Both the position numbers and the translations under genes were made by a program. The notes below the pieces were generated by a model. The model made no database searches and was not told the DNA's origin. It was given only the letters and a program-made list of their open reading frames with translations. DNA of 64,000 bases from JAFDVL01 sp043775925. GTDB lineage: Bacteria > Acidobacteriota > Blastocatellia > RBC074. The DNA lies in contig JAYVRW010000226.1 in NCBI GenBank assembly GCA_043775925.1, positions 1 through 64,000 on the forward strand, read 5' to 3'. Positions 27,978 through 37,314 of the stretch are shown in pieces (within the stretch, counting starts at the first letter, position 1; each line of letters starts with the position of its first letter).

Positions 27978-30566
27978 ATGAAAACTTTCATTCTTCTCGT
28001 CAGTCTGACAGTCCTCGTTGTGGCAGTATCTGTCGGTTATCCACAAACACCGGTCAAGCCAACCCCCACCAAACCGACTCCCACAGCGCCCGGCCAGAAG
28101 ACCGGCACTGTCACAACGCCTGCGACTCCCAGCCAGCGGCCAGCGACGCCGACACAGCGGCCAGGGGCCCCACAGCCTGTGGCCGGAAGCGCGCAGTTAC
28201 CGCCGGGGACAGCCTTGTTGGAGTTGCGTGGCACACGCGGTCAGGGCGTCAATGTGCTGGCGGATGAGCGCCTGATGACGGGTACACAAGGCACCATTGA
28301 TTTCTGGGTGGCCACACAATGGGACTCCGCCAAAGTAGCCCAGGATCAGCCGCTCATGGTGGTGAAACTCGGCAGCACCAGCAAGAACGCCTGGGGCATT
28401 TTCATCTCTCCTGGAAAAGACACGATTGGGTTATGGAATGGTGAGGGACAGGAAGAATGGCCCTTCAATTTCGCCGATGGAGCTTTGCATCACGTGGCAC
28501 TGGCAACCAACGAGCGCGGCACCGAGTTATTCATTGATGGACGCACCAAAGGTGTTCGTCCGGTCAGTTATGGCAATCCGGGCGAAGGCGTTGTGCTGCC
28601 CATGACGATTGGCCCGGCTCCCTTTGTCGGTAGAATTGGCGGCGTGCGAATCTGGAAAACGAGACTGTCGGCAGAGGTGCTGCGACGCTTGAAAGACACG
28701 CCGTCCAGTGGGATGGAGGGACAGGCGGAAGCCAGCAACTTAGTGGGCTATTTGGGCGGGACTGGCGCGGCGGCCCGCTTCAATATGCTGACTGCTTCTT
28801 TCAGCATCGGAGGGATTTGGAGGAAGGATGACGCTGAGGTTGGCGTAGCGCTGGGGCAAAGCGGCACGGCCAAGGATTTCATTTATAAACCCGCTCAGTT
28901 GGTGACGATTCGCCTGCTCCCAGAAAACCATGCGCTGGTTCGCTTGGGAGGAGCGTCTCCAACACCAAGTGCTACGGCTGTGGCGGGAAAGCCTGCGGCG
29001 ACGGGCGGCAACAAAGTGCCGGTGCTGCTGTTGGACGATCCAGCCAGCGGCAAATTGGTGGTGCGCACGCTTCAGACCAGCGGGCGCAATCAATACAGTG
29101 CCGGAACGCTCGCCCTCAAGCTGATTGATAATGGGCGGTTGCAGATCGGGCAAACCCTCTATCGGCGCGCGGAAAAGCAGGCGAAGAACACCCAGAAGAT
29201 GAACGAGGGCTTCAAAGGAGCCATTCCCAGCAACCTTGAATTCAGTGAGCGCGGGTATCATCTGCCCAGGATCAACCCCTGGGATTACCGAGACACCGGT
29301 ACACAGCGCAAGCTCTTTATGCATTTCAAACCAGATTCGCTTGATTATGACCTGGAACCACCGCTGATGATTCCACGGGGATTGAAGTATCGAGCTACGT
29401 CTGGTAGTTGGACAACCACGGAGGCAAAGAGCTACTCGAATACGAGCGATTATTACAATGCCATGACCTTTGGCATTGGCGTCAGCGCCAATGCCGAGGT
29501 TGGGATAAAATCCCAGGGTAGTTGTGTCGGGGTCTGCGTTGGTGGTGGCTTCTCGCTCAACACGGAATTCAAAAACGCGCTGACGAAGATGCAAAGCGAA
29601 CGTCGGTTGCACCGATTTCAGGTCGCAGAATGCCGCAAATATGATCTCGTGCTTGACAAGGCCAATGCGACGCTCAGCGACCAATTCCGCCAAGCCGTCG
29701 AATCCCTCAAGCGTTCGGGGAGTTATAGCCAATTCGTCGAGAGTTGGGGAACACATTATCCTCACGGCGTCGTCTACGGCGCGAAAGGCGTTAAGGACAT
29801 CTCAATCACCGAAAAATCCGTCAGTGAGTCAAAACAGAGTACCCAAGAAATTCAGGCTAGTATTAAGGCTGCAGTTGATGGGACTTTTGCGCGAGGAGGC
29901 GGAGAACTTTCGGGTAAATATGGCAGGGACACGAAAAACGGTAGCGGAAATTCAACGGAGTTGGAGATAACGAAGTCGTTTAGCGTTGGCGCGACGGGAG
30001 GCGTAGACGGATTAAGTTGTGCCAACCTCGACGAAGTCACACCAATCCGCCTTGATCTGCGGCCCTTGGATGAATTGCTGACGCCGCCCTTTTTTGACGA
30101 CCCCGAAATTCTCACGCGCGTTCGTGAAGGTCTCAAACAAGCCATTGCCAAAACACTGGCGGATGCTAATGCCAATCTCGCGCAGTTCCTGAGCACACAG
30201 ACGACCTTTGCCCCGCGACCGAAACAAGCGGGAGGAACAGCAGCTACGCAATCGCAACAACCCCAAACCTGTCCGGCGAAAACCTATCGTTTAGAGAAAT
30301 CCTATGACGTGACCCATGCCTATGTTGACCTTAGTTTACCCGCGCGTGACGAGGGAGAGACCTATTCATGGGAAGCGGGCGGATACTGGAAAGGGCATGA
30401 GGCGCATTGTGATTATATCGGGTGGAGTAAGGTGGTTTTCAATTGCCGCAAGGGCAAGTGGGAGCTGGCACCCGTGAACATTGAAGGTGGTGGTTCCTGT
30501 TCCGGTGCCACTAACTATCAACAAACCGGTATGACGGCTGGTTTAAATAGAACGCGTCCCAGGTGA
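27978..30566 (+). CDS. Secreted LamG-MACPF domain protein
   Basis: 862 residues with an AGGAG site. A signal peptide (residues 1-22) leads to a Pro/Thr-rich linker. A LamG/concanavalin-like domain follows at about 80-235 (GTIDFWVATQWDS; GALHHVALATNERGTELFID; GRIGGVRIWKTRLS). After a beta-rich middle comes a MACPF domain (about 420-740) with the family signature WGTHYPHGVVYGAKG near residue 590 and a Gly-rich strand GTFARGGGELSGKYG. MACPF proteins assemble into membrane pores; LamG domains bind glycans or proteins. The last 100 residues form a Cys-containing domain. It is the first gene of a long + strand locus. The target membrane is unknown. Confidence 0.88.
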   Translation: MKTFILLVSLTVLVVAVSVGYPQTPVKPTPTKPTPTAPGQKTGTVTTPATPSQRPATPTQRPGAPQPVAGSAQLPPGTALLELRGTRGQGVNVLADERLMTGTQGTIDFWVATQWDSAKVAQDQPLMVVKLGSTSKNAWGIFISPGKDTIGLWNGEGQEEWPFNFADGALHHVALATNERGTELFIDGRTKGVRPVSYGNPGEGVVLPMTIGPAPFVGRIGGVRIWKTRLSAEVLRRLKDTPSSGMEGQAEASNLVGYLGGTGAAARFNMLTASFSIGGIWRKDDAEVGVALGQSGTAKDFIYKPAQLVTIRLLPENHALVRLGGASPTPSATAVAGKPAATGGNKVPVLLLDDPASGKLVVRTLQTSGRNQYSAGTLALKLIDNGRLQIGQTLYRRAEKQAKNTQKMNEGFKGAIPSNLEFSERGYHLPRINPWDYRDTGTQRKLFMHFKPDSLDYDLEPPLMIPRGLKYRATSGSWTTTEAKSYSNTSDYYNAMTFGIGVSANAEVGIKSQGSCVGVCVGGGFSLNTEFKNALTKMQSERRLHRFQVAECRKYDLVLDKANATLSDQFRQAVESLKRSGSYSQFVESWGTHYPHGVVYGAKGVKDISITEKSVSESKQSTQEIQASIKAAVDGTFARGGGELSGKYGRDTKNGSGNSTELEITKSFSVGATGGVDGLSCANLDEVTPIRLDLRPLDELLTPPFFDDPEILTRVREGLKQAIAKTLADANANLAQFLSTQTTFAPRPKQAGGTAATQSQQPQTCPAKTYRLEKSYDVTHAYVDLSLPARDEGETYSWEAGGYWKGHEAHCDYIGWSKVVFNCRKGKWELAPVNIEGGGSCSGATNYQQTGMTAGLNRTRPR

Positions 30567-30677
30567 GAAATCAATTAACCCTCGACGGCGGCGAGGATTG
30601 GCACTCCCCTCCTCCCAATGTCGGCTGCCATTGCGTGAGAAACCTTGATTGTCGCAACCAAACGACTTAGGCACTGA

Positions 30678-30704
30678 CCCGGTATTTTAGTAGTCAGTAC
30701 CGGG
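30678..30704. terminator. Hairpin downstream of the MACPF gene
   Basis: CCCGGTA and TACCGGG form a seven-base-pair stem with a 13-base loop, 112 bases past the MACPF stop. The sequence AGTACCGGGA links it loosely to the GGTACTGTACC repeat family. There is no T-tract, so termination is only possible. Confidence 0.35.
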
Positions 30705-30747
30705 AAGCAGGGCTGGCGAGGATTCATCAATCATCAGGAAGGAAACT

Positions 30748-31152
30748 ATGAAAGCAGTGAAATACGTGGTTTGTTGCATACTTTGCAGCGGATTGTTGTC
30801 AGCGGCTTGGGCACAGACAAGGTCCAAGAGCGTGCCTAATCTGAACAAGCCCACAACGAATAAGGCTGGGGCGCTGAAGCGTAGCGCCTCCGCCGGTGAC
30901 GTCAGTAAGGGAGGGCCAGTGAATCTCAGGTCAGGACCTGGATATAAGAGAGGACCTGCGGCACCGCACGTACAAAGTAACAGTGGTGTCGTGAAACCAA
31001 CTACTACCCCTGTCACAGTCTGGTCCGAGGTGCGAAATAGAAAGGATTCGGCACATCCGAGCGTAGCGGCTTCTGCGAGGAAGATTGCGAATGGTGCGCA
31101 CGCCAAAGCAACCGAACAAAAAACACTATTCCTAAAGCGACAACCGAAGTAG
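30748..31152 (+). CDS. Small secreted protein of unknown function
   Basis: 134 residues with a GGAAGGAAA ribosome binding site. A signal peptide (VVCCILCSGLLSAAWA) ends near residue 24. The mature part is basic and rich in Ser, Lys and Gly, low in predicted structure, with no Cys pattern or known domain. It follows the MACPF gene by 181 bases on the same strand. A partner or processing factor of the MACPF protein is possible but unproven. Confidence 0.6.
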   Translation: MKAVKYVVCCILCSGLLSAAWAQTRSKSVPNLNKPTTNKAGALKRSASAGDVSKGGPVNLRSGPGYKRGPAAPHVQSNSGVVKPTTTPVTVWSEVRNRKDSAHPSVAASARKIANGAHAKATEQKTLFLKRQPK

Positions 31153-31286
31153 CTGTGATCAAGTTGGTTGGCTCAATTGAGCGATTGAACCGGAAACCAG
31201 CTATATACATTCTTGCTCCAAAAATCTTAAGTCAGCAGCGCCAAAGATCGGCACTGCCGACCCATCCCTGAATGCAAAGGAAAAAT

Positions 31287-32090
31287 ATGAAAACATTGAT
31301 TTTATTTCTGACTATTGTTGTTTTGTTCAGTCTCACCGTCGCGAGTTGGGCCGTGAATCCACCCCCATCAGGTAAGTGGGAGGCGGACAGCCCAAGCAGC
31401 GGCCTGACCAACGTTGAGAGTGTGCACCCCACCTCCATACACTTGTTCTTGCTGGATGGTGCTGCTTGTGGCGGAGTCAAAGGCGCTCCCAAAACACCTT
31501 CTACGTCTCCGGCTCGTTCAAGGACAAATTCTAAAGGTAAGATAAATTACGACTCCTTGCCAGGAAAACCGACTACGAATCACGCAGCCCCCAATAAAAC
31601 GTCACCGGAAGCCTTCAAAAATATTACGGCTGATTCGCCAGCGAATAGTGGTGGTGGTAGCAGCACGACATCCTCAACGACTACGACCACGTCCCAAACT
31701 CATCAACAGCTTCCAAGGCACGCTCCTATTCGGGTGACGAAGAATAGTGCTCCGCAGGCTCTAGGGACAACCACAAGTGGCGGCGGCAATAGCACGATGT
31801 CCAACACCAACACACCGTCCCCCAAACGAGGCAACACCGAATCGTCTACTTTCAGTTCGTCCAGCACGACGTCTTCCACAACGTCAATCACACGTAATCG
31901 CATGGCGAGAGAGGAACGAATACAGCGTATTCCTGAGAAAAGGAAAGACTTAGAAAAAAAGGCCGACTCAATGGGCGGCACGGTAAACAAGATTGGGAAC
32001 AACGCGAGTGTCATTCCAAAATCAACCTTGAAGGCGAGGAAAAAAGAATCTGCCGCCGAATTAAAGAATCAGCAGAAGGATAAGCAGTAG
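31287..32090 (+). CDS. Secreted Ser/Thr-rich low-complexity protein
   Basis: 267 residues from ATG 31287, chosen over 31272 because AAAGGA lies six bases upstream and the signal peptide (LILFLTIVVLFSLTVASWA) starts cleanly. The mature protein has Ser/Thr runs such as GGGSSTTSSTTTTTSQTH and a basic, helical tail (ERIQRIPEKRKDLEKKADSM). It is probably disordered and exported. No family is recognised; the bias resembles other exported proteins of this locus. Confidence 0.6.
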   Translation: MKTLILFLTIVVLFSLTVASWAVNPPPSGKWEADSPSSGLTNVESVHPTSIHLFLLDGAACGGVKGAPKTPSTSPARSRTNSKGKINYDSLPGKPTTNHAAPNKTSPEAFKNITADSPANSGGGSSTTSSTTTTTSQTHQQLPRHAPIRVTKNSAPQALGTTTSGGGNSTMSNTNTPSPKRGNTESSTFSSSSTTSSTTSITRNRMAREERIQRIPEKRKDLEKKADSMGGTVNKIGNNASVIPKSTLKARKKESAAELKNQQKDKQ

Positions 32091-32390
32091 CCTGAGAATC
32101 GCTCAGCGTGGTTGGGGTGGCATCGGACGATTGCTGCCTCAACCAAAACGAGAAGAGGATAAGAGTGTGGCTGAATACGAAAGGCACGGCGCGCCTGCAA
32201 CGAAAATCAAAGCTGCGAGCAAAAAAGAGCTGCCAGTACCTGTAGGCGCGTCGTACCTTCTCGTAAGGAAAAAGCTGAAACCCCGTTGGAATATTCAGCC
32301 CTGACCGATACCAAAGAAGGCTATTGCACGGCAAGCTATCAGGCAGGGGCGTTATCCATGACCAGCGCGGGTCGGCAGGTAAAAAATCTT

Positions 32391-33050
32391 ATGAAGACAA
32401 CAAGAACAATCCGACAGCGATGGATATTGTGCCTGCTGGCGGCGAGCCTGGTGCCGCTCCTGGCCGGACTCGGCACACGTGAGCAGGTGCGTGCGCAGGA
32501 TTCACCCTGGTCCATTGAGTCCCTGTTAACAGGGCTGAAGCTAGCGAAAGGCGATAAAATGAGACTGGATGATCTCATCAATACCGTGCGATTGCGGGGG
32601 GTGGATTTTGTGCTAACCGAGGAGAAAAAAAAGCTCTTGACGGATGCTCAAGCCAGTCCCAAGCTGCTGGAAGAGATTGAGAAGAACTGTCGCGGGGCCG
32701 CTTGTAAACCAACACCTAAACGGATTAAATTCCCGATTGGGGCCACCCAAGTTGAAGTCACCGGAACTTTGAATGGTCGCAAAGATTCGCAAACTTATCT
32801 GCTGCGCTTGCGCGCTGGTCAAACTTTAAAAATAGTGAGCAACGCTCAAGGCGTTACTGAAGGTGTCCACGCCATTACCGTGGGTGTCACCTCGCCGCGA
32901 GGCGAAGATCTGAATGATCCCGGTATGGGGTGTAATGGCAACGCCGATATTTCGCCAACAGTGGCGGGAGATTACAAAATTGAGGTGTGGGAATGTAATA
33001 AAGTCGGACCTTGGAAGGGAACTTTTAAGATGAACGTGATCGTCAAGTAG
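32391..33050 (+). CDS. Secreted modular protein 1 (shared N-module plus beta-sandwich)
   Basis: 219 residues from ATG 32391, chosen because the signal peptide begins there (MKTTRTIRQRW...); an earlier in-frame ATG at 32286 would bury it. After cleavage near AQD the N-module follows (SPWSIESLLTGL, RGVDFVLTEEKKKLL, EKNCRGAAC), shared with the next two genes. The C-terminal 110 residues (TQVEVTGTLNGRKDSQTYLL; AGDYKIEVWECN) look like a beta-sandwich of the pre-peptidase type. The 300 bases before it hold only a Lys-rich open stretch without a good start. Confidence 0.7.
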   Translation: MKTTRTIRQRWILCLLAASLVPLLAGLGTREQVRAQDSPWSIESLLTGLKLAKGDKMRLDDLINTVRLRGVDFVLTEEKKKLLTDAQASPKLLEEIEKNCRGAACKPTPKRIKFPIGATQVEVTGTLNGRKDSQTYLLRLRAGQTLKIVSNAQGVTEGVHAITVGVTSPRGEDLNDPGMGCNGNADISPTVAGDYKIEVWECNKVGPWKGTFKMNVIVK

Positions 33051-33251
33051 TAAGTTATTGGTTTTGGCGGATAATGAAAAAAACGACAAGACCAGAAAGA
33101 TTGCTGTTCAGGTATAGATGGCATGTGAGGTGTTGTCGCCAATGGTTAGCGAGAGGCTGAGGGCGTAAAAACCATCAAGGCTGGATCATCCTGAAGCTAT
33201 ATTACTATATCGCCGCCCGGATCCTGCGGAGATCACCCAAAAAGGAAGCGT

Positions 33252-34049
33252 ATGAAAAGCAGAAGAACAATGCAACCGCGATGGCTACGGGGCCTGCTGG
33301 CGGCGAGCCTGGCCCTGTTTCTGGTCGGACTCGGAGAGAGAGAGAGTGCGCGCGCGCAGGATTCGCCGTGGTCTATCGAGGCGCTGTTAACGGGACTGGA
33401 GAAGGCGAAAGGCAATGAAACATTCCTGAATACTATCGCCAAAACCGTGCAGGTGCGCGGTGTGGATTTTCGGTTAACACCCGAAAACGAACTGACATTG
33501 CGGCGTGCTGGAGCGAATGATGCGCTCATTGAGGCGATTCGCAGGAATTGTCGCGGCGCGGCTTGTACTCCAAAGTCTAAACCACTTATACCAACCCCCA
33601 CGCCAAAACCGGTGACGCCTTTGGCCCAGGATCGTAGAGAAAATAGTGGGAAATTCTCCGCTGCTGACTTAGGTGATCGTGAGGTCGAACTGTTCTTTCT
33701 CTCTTTCAAGACGGCTATCGCCAAAGATGATAAGGAAAAGATCGCATCTATGATTGCAGTTCCTATCAAAGTTAAATTGGTAACCGGACCATTAGTCACG
33801 TTAAAGAACAGGGCCGAATTTATCGCAGCATACGATATGGTATTTGATAAGGAGTTTAAGAAGGTTATTCTGCAAACCCAGGTGGAAGACCTTTGGGCTA
33901 ATTCTAGAGGTGTAGCCATGCCGCGTGGCGAGATATGGATCACAGGCGTACAGGAAGACAAAAGGGACTTAGAAAAAGTCCAAATCAAGATTTTTTCTAT
34001 CAACAATATATTTTCTCGTTCTGTGCCCGCTAATCGCGGAAAGAGATAA
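33252..34049 (+). CDS. Secreted modular protein 2 (shared N-module plus NTF2-like domain)
   Basis: 265 residues with an AAAGGAAG site and a signal peptide (LRGLLAASLALFLVGLG). The N-module at about 35-105 is nearly identical to that of the next gene (WSIEALLTGLEKAKGNETF; RGVDFRLTPENELTLRRAG; NCRGAAC). After a Pro/Thr linker the C-terminal part (DREVELFFLSFKTAIAKDD; KIASMIAVPIKVKL; FIAAYDMVF) resembles the cone-shaped SnoaL/NTF2-like fold used for ligand or peptide binding. The fold assignment is tentative. Confidence 0.7.
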   Translation: MKSRRTMQPRWLRGLLAASLALFLVGLGERESARAQDSPWSIEALLTGLEKAKGNETFLNTIAKTVQVRGVDFRLTPENELTLRRAGANDALIEAIRRNCRGAACTPKSKPLIPTPTPKPVTPLAQDRRENSGKFSAADLGDREVELFFLSFKTAIAKDDKEKIASMIAVPIKVKLVTGPLVTLKNRAEFIAAYDMVFDKEFKKVILQTQVEDLWANSRGVAMPRGEIWITGVQEDKRDLEKVQIKIFSINNIFSRSVPANRGKR

Positions 34050-34264
34050 CTGATTGCATTTCTACACAGTGCCTGAAACCCAATAGGAACGAGTGGGGGG
34101 ATGAAGAACTTGGTAAGCTCGCGGTGAGCGCCAAAGGAAAACACTAGCTTATCAGGAGACGAAGGGGGCCGGAGCATTTTAAGGTTATGTCTATCAAAGT
34201 AGCACCTTAGGAAGGCTGGCATTAGCCCGACCTTCGAAATGTAGCGGGGGAGCAGAGACAGTCT

Positions 34265-35908
34265 ATGAAGAACACTAGAACCATTCGCAAAAACTGGCTA
34301 TTGATTACGTTGGTTGGGAGCCTGGCGCTGATCCTCGTAAGCCTGTGGGCGCGGGAGCCGACAAGGGCGCAGGATACGCCGTGGGCGATGGAGGCGCTGT
34401 TGACGGGACTGGAGAAGGCGAAAAGCAATGAAACATTCCTGAATACTATCGCCAAAACCGTGCAGGTGCGGGGCGTGGATTTTCTGCTCACGCCGGAGAA
34501 GGAACTGACATTGCGGCGCGCCGGGGCGAATGACATGCTCATTGGGGCGATTGGCAAGAATTGTCGCGGCGAGGCTTGTACCCCGAAACCCACACCCAAA
34601 CCAACTCCTACGCCAACACCCACACCCACCCCGACGTCAAGGGCGGGGAAGGAAATTGAAGTCTTTGCGGGCATTCGGATGATTGCGATCCCGCCGGGCC
34701 GCTTCCAGATGGGGTCCGACAGTACGGAAGACACCGCCAAGCCTGTGCATGAGGTAGAGATTACGCGCGAGTTTTATCTGGGGAAGTATGAGGTGACACA
34801 GGCACAATGGCGCGCCGTAGCAGCACTGCCAAAAGTAAATCTGGATTTGAATCCTGACCCCGCGAAGTTCAAAGGCGACAATCTGCCGGTGGAGACGGTG
34901 TCGTGGGATGAGGCAAAGGAGTTTATCGCCAGGCTCAATGTGCGCCGGGACGGCAATGTGTATCGCTTACCAACCGAAGCCGAATGGGAATATGCCGCGC
35001 GGGCAGGTAGCAGCGGAGACTTTGCGGGGAACCTGGACGAGGTAGCCTGGTATGGCAACAACTCGGGGAAACAGCCGATAACTATTAACGAAATCATACA
35101 GTCAGATCGAGCCAATCTTGATAAGCGCCTGGAAGAGAATGGCAATCAGCCACATCCGGTGGGGCGCAAGAAGGGCAACGCCTGGGGCTTGTATGACATG
35201 CTGGGGAATGTTGGGGAGTTTTGCGAGGATTACTATGACCCGGGATACTTCAGCCAATCGCCGCTGCGTGATCCGTCAGGGCCAGAGGTTGGAAGAGCAC
35301 GGGTGGGACGAGGTAATAGCTGGAGGGGAAATCCAATTTTGGGCATACGTGGTTTTCCGAAAGTCGGCTGGTCAGCTCGCCTCGTCTTCACGCAAAGCAG
35401 TCGTTATGGTTTTCGCCTGGCGGCAAGCGTTGGCGGAAAGATGGTTAGCCAGGAACAAGCCAAACCGACACCACCTCAACCGTCGCCTGCCGTGACTATC
35501 GAAAAGGCTGTGACTGCTGTCTGGGAAGGGAGAAACCTGATGTACTCGAACATCTCACTGAACGATTCTGGCAATGTGATCAGAGTCGCTCCAGAGACCC
35601 AGATCAGAATCGCTTTCACATGGGAGATCAAGGTCGTGGGAAACAATGTTTATTGCCCGGGCTGTATCGTCCAAGCTTATTTTGGTATAGGGCCTACGCC
35701 AGAAGGGTTTGCAAAATGCCTCTACTCTAGCTCGATCCCCCCTGGAACAAACAAGAAAGGTGAGGGGCAGCATGTTTTCACTGCGCCGAAGACAAAAGGC
35801 ACATATTTCATCACTAATGCCTTCAGCTTGGATTACGAGTGCAAACCAAATATCGCCGGACATGCTAATCAGCAGAGCGGTGCTATTGCCGCTATCATCG
35901 TGCAGTAA
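34265..35908 (+). CDS. Secreted modular protein 3 (shared N-module plus FGE-sulfatase domain)
   Basis: 547 residues. Signal peptide and N-module (to about 105) as in the two preceding genes, then a (PT)n linker. A formylglycine-generating-enzyme/SUMF1-like domain occupies about 130-395: GRFQMGSDS, EVTQAQWRAV, LPVETVSWDEAKEFI, YRLPTEAEWEYAARAG, WGLYDMLGNVGEFCEDYY, and GFRLAAS at the end. Most bacterial members are ligand-binding rather than formylglycine enzymes; the activity here is unknown. A further beta domain fills 410-547. Its start context lacks a strong ribosome binding site. Confidence 0.82.
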   Translation: MKNTRTIRKNWLLITLVGSLALILVSLWAREPTRAQDTPWAMEALLTGLEKAKSNETFLNTIAKTVQVRGVDFLLTPEKELTLRRAGANDMLIGAIGKNCRGEACTPKPTPKPTPTPTPTPTPTSRAGKEIEVFAGIRMIAIPPGRFQMGSDSTEDTAKPVHEVEITREFYLGKYEVTQAQWRAVAALPKVNLDLNPDPAKFKGDNLPVETVSWDEAKEFIARLNVRRDGNVYRLPTEAEWEYAARAGSSGDFAGNLDEVAWYGNNSGKQPITINEIIQSDRANLDKRLEENGNQPHPVGRKKGNAWGLYDMLGNVGEFCEDYYDPGYFSQSPLRDPSGPEVGRARVGRGNSWRGNPILGIRGFPKVGWSARLVFTQSSRYGFRLAASVGGKMVSQEQAKPTPPQPSPAVTIEKAVTAVWEGRNLMYSNISLNDSGNVIRVAPETQIRIAFTWEIKVVGNNVYCPGCIVQAYFGIGPTPEGFAKCLYSSSIPPGTNKKGEGQHVFTAPKTKGTYFITNAFSLDYECKPNIAGHANQQSGAIAAIIVQ

Positions 35909-35958
35909 CTCTTCAGATAGTGGATCTGCCCGCAAAATCGCAAACAAAAGGAGACTAT

Positions 35959-37275
35959 ATGGCCGCAGATAAAGATGACCGAAGCGTAAGTAGACGAAAG
36001 GGAAGTAGTGAGACCGAAACTGCTGAAAAGGGTAGCAAGAAAACACAAGAGGCTGGCGCACAGACCCAGGCGGATTCCGTACTGGCCGCCGCCGCCTTCA
36101 CGAAGGACCCAGCGCAAGAGTTAATTGACCAGATGAACAAAAGGCAGGAAGAGGTGGATCAGATGAAGGCGGGAAGTGCCGCAGATGCGAGCGCTCACGC
36201 CGCTAATCCGGTGGTACCTGATGATGCAGCGCATCATTCAACACATCCGGCACACGATACTGCACAAGAGGCACACGATCACGCTATCGAAGAACCGCGC
36301 GAGCAGCTCCAGTCCGAAATCCGCGAGCAGGAACACGAGCGCCAGGAACTGGCCGCCAAAGCGGAAGTCTTACAACACCAGATCGAAGAACAGGAACACA
36401 AAACCGAGGAGCATCAACAGTCCGTCGTAGCGGTCGTCGCCGAGCTGGAAGAACTGGCCACCAAAGCCAGCGAAAAGGTGGCAACGATGCAGCAACTCGA
36501 CGAGGACTTGCACCATAAGCTTGATGCCTTTACGGAGACGAGTGCGCAGCAGTTTGAAACGCTCGGACAGCATCTCACCGAAGCCACCACGCAGTTTGAC
36601 GAACAGTGGGGGACGATCACCGAAGGGTTGGAAGCAGGCAAAACAGCGGCGCAGGAATTAGCCGAGCGAATTACCGCCGCACAGGAACAAGCCAAGACCG
36701 ATTTCGCTGCCTTGACCGAGCAGCACGAGCAACTGAAGCAGGAATCGCAGGCTCGACGCGAGGCAGCGCGTCAGCAGTTCGAGGAAATCAAACAACGACT
36801 GACTGCGCTTACCGAGGCAGTGAAGCAGGAAAACGACATCGTACAGCAACAAGCGGAAACCTACCATCAAGCCGTCGAACAGGCCAAAGCCAATCTGCAA
36901 CAACAAACGCAAACGGTGAACGCCAAGTCGGATGCATTCAGCGAGCAACTCAAAGGAAAGCTGCAAACGTTTCTTACCACGTTCGACCAAAAGGCGGGCG
37001 ACGCCACTCGGAGGCTGGACGAATTAGAAGAGGCCATTGGCAAAGTAACAGATGAACAACTCGCGCAGATGGGTGAGCAGTTCCGCGAAAACCTTGTGAC
37101 ACACTTGAAGGAACGCAGCGAGAACTATAAACACACGCTGGACGGACTGGGAGAACAAAGCCTTTCGGCTATGTCGGGAATCCGCGATTCGATTGCTAAC
37201 TTAGCTAACGAATCGCAGGGAGCCGCCAGTAAATACCAACAGTCAGACGATGAGTTGCGGTCACTCACAACGTAA
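35959..37275 (+). CDS. Coiled-coil protein 1 with a kinase-tail motif
   Basis: 438 residues from ATG 35959 (AAAGGAG site); an upstream in-frame ATG is less likely. There is no signal peptide. A disordered head carries at residues 51-70 a motif (AQELIDQMNKRQEEVDQMK) that recurs at the C-terminus of the kinase encoded at 44508-46199. From about 105 to 425 the protein is almost continuous Gln/Glu/Ala-rich heptad helix. It is probably a cytoplasmic scaffold or filament. It is the first of four tandem coiled-coil genes; the motif suggests physical contact with the kinase system (inference). Confidence 0.7.
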   Translation: MAADKDDRSVSRRKGSSETETAEKGSKKTQEAGAQTQADSVLAAAAFTKDPAQELIDQMNKRQEEVDQMKAGSAADASAHAANPVVPDDAAHHSTHPAHDTAQEAHDHAIEEPREQLQSEIREQEHERQELAAKAEVLQHQIEEQEHKTEEHQQSVVAVVAELEELATKASEKVATMQQLDEDLHHKLDAFTETSAQQFETLGQHLTEATTQFDEQWGTITEGLEAGKTAAQELAERITAAQEQAKTDFAALTEQHEQLKQESQARREAARQQFEEIKQRLTALTEAVKQENDIVQQQAETYHQAVEQAKANLQQQTQTVNAKSDAFSEQLKGKLQTFLTTFDQKAGDATRRLDELEEAIGKVTDEQLAQMGEQFRENLVTHLKERSENYKHTLDGLGEQSLSAMSGIRDSIANLANESQGAASKYQQSDDELRSLTT

Positions 37276-37314
37276 GCCGCCAACCCAACCGATCCATACT
37301 AAGGAGTTAATGCG

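Noticed and set aside
28740..29765. 341-codon open frame antisense to the MACPF gene
   Set aside because: It is the complement of strongly coding sequence with clear LamG and MACPF motifs; its own product has no recognisable pattern.
33233..34222. 329-codon antisense frame over modular protein 2
   Set aside because: Shadow of a conserved module; a similar antisense frame over the neighbouring paralogue arises from the same codon pattern.
34600..34640. Pro/Thr-coding CCACACC repeats resembling a microsatellite or CRISPR
   Set aside because: They are short in-frame linker codons (PTPTPT), with no spacers.
36284..36990. Several antisense frames in the coiled-coil genes with Leu-rich products
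   Set aside because: Reverse complements of Gln/Glu-rich heptads naturally give long Leu-rich frames.
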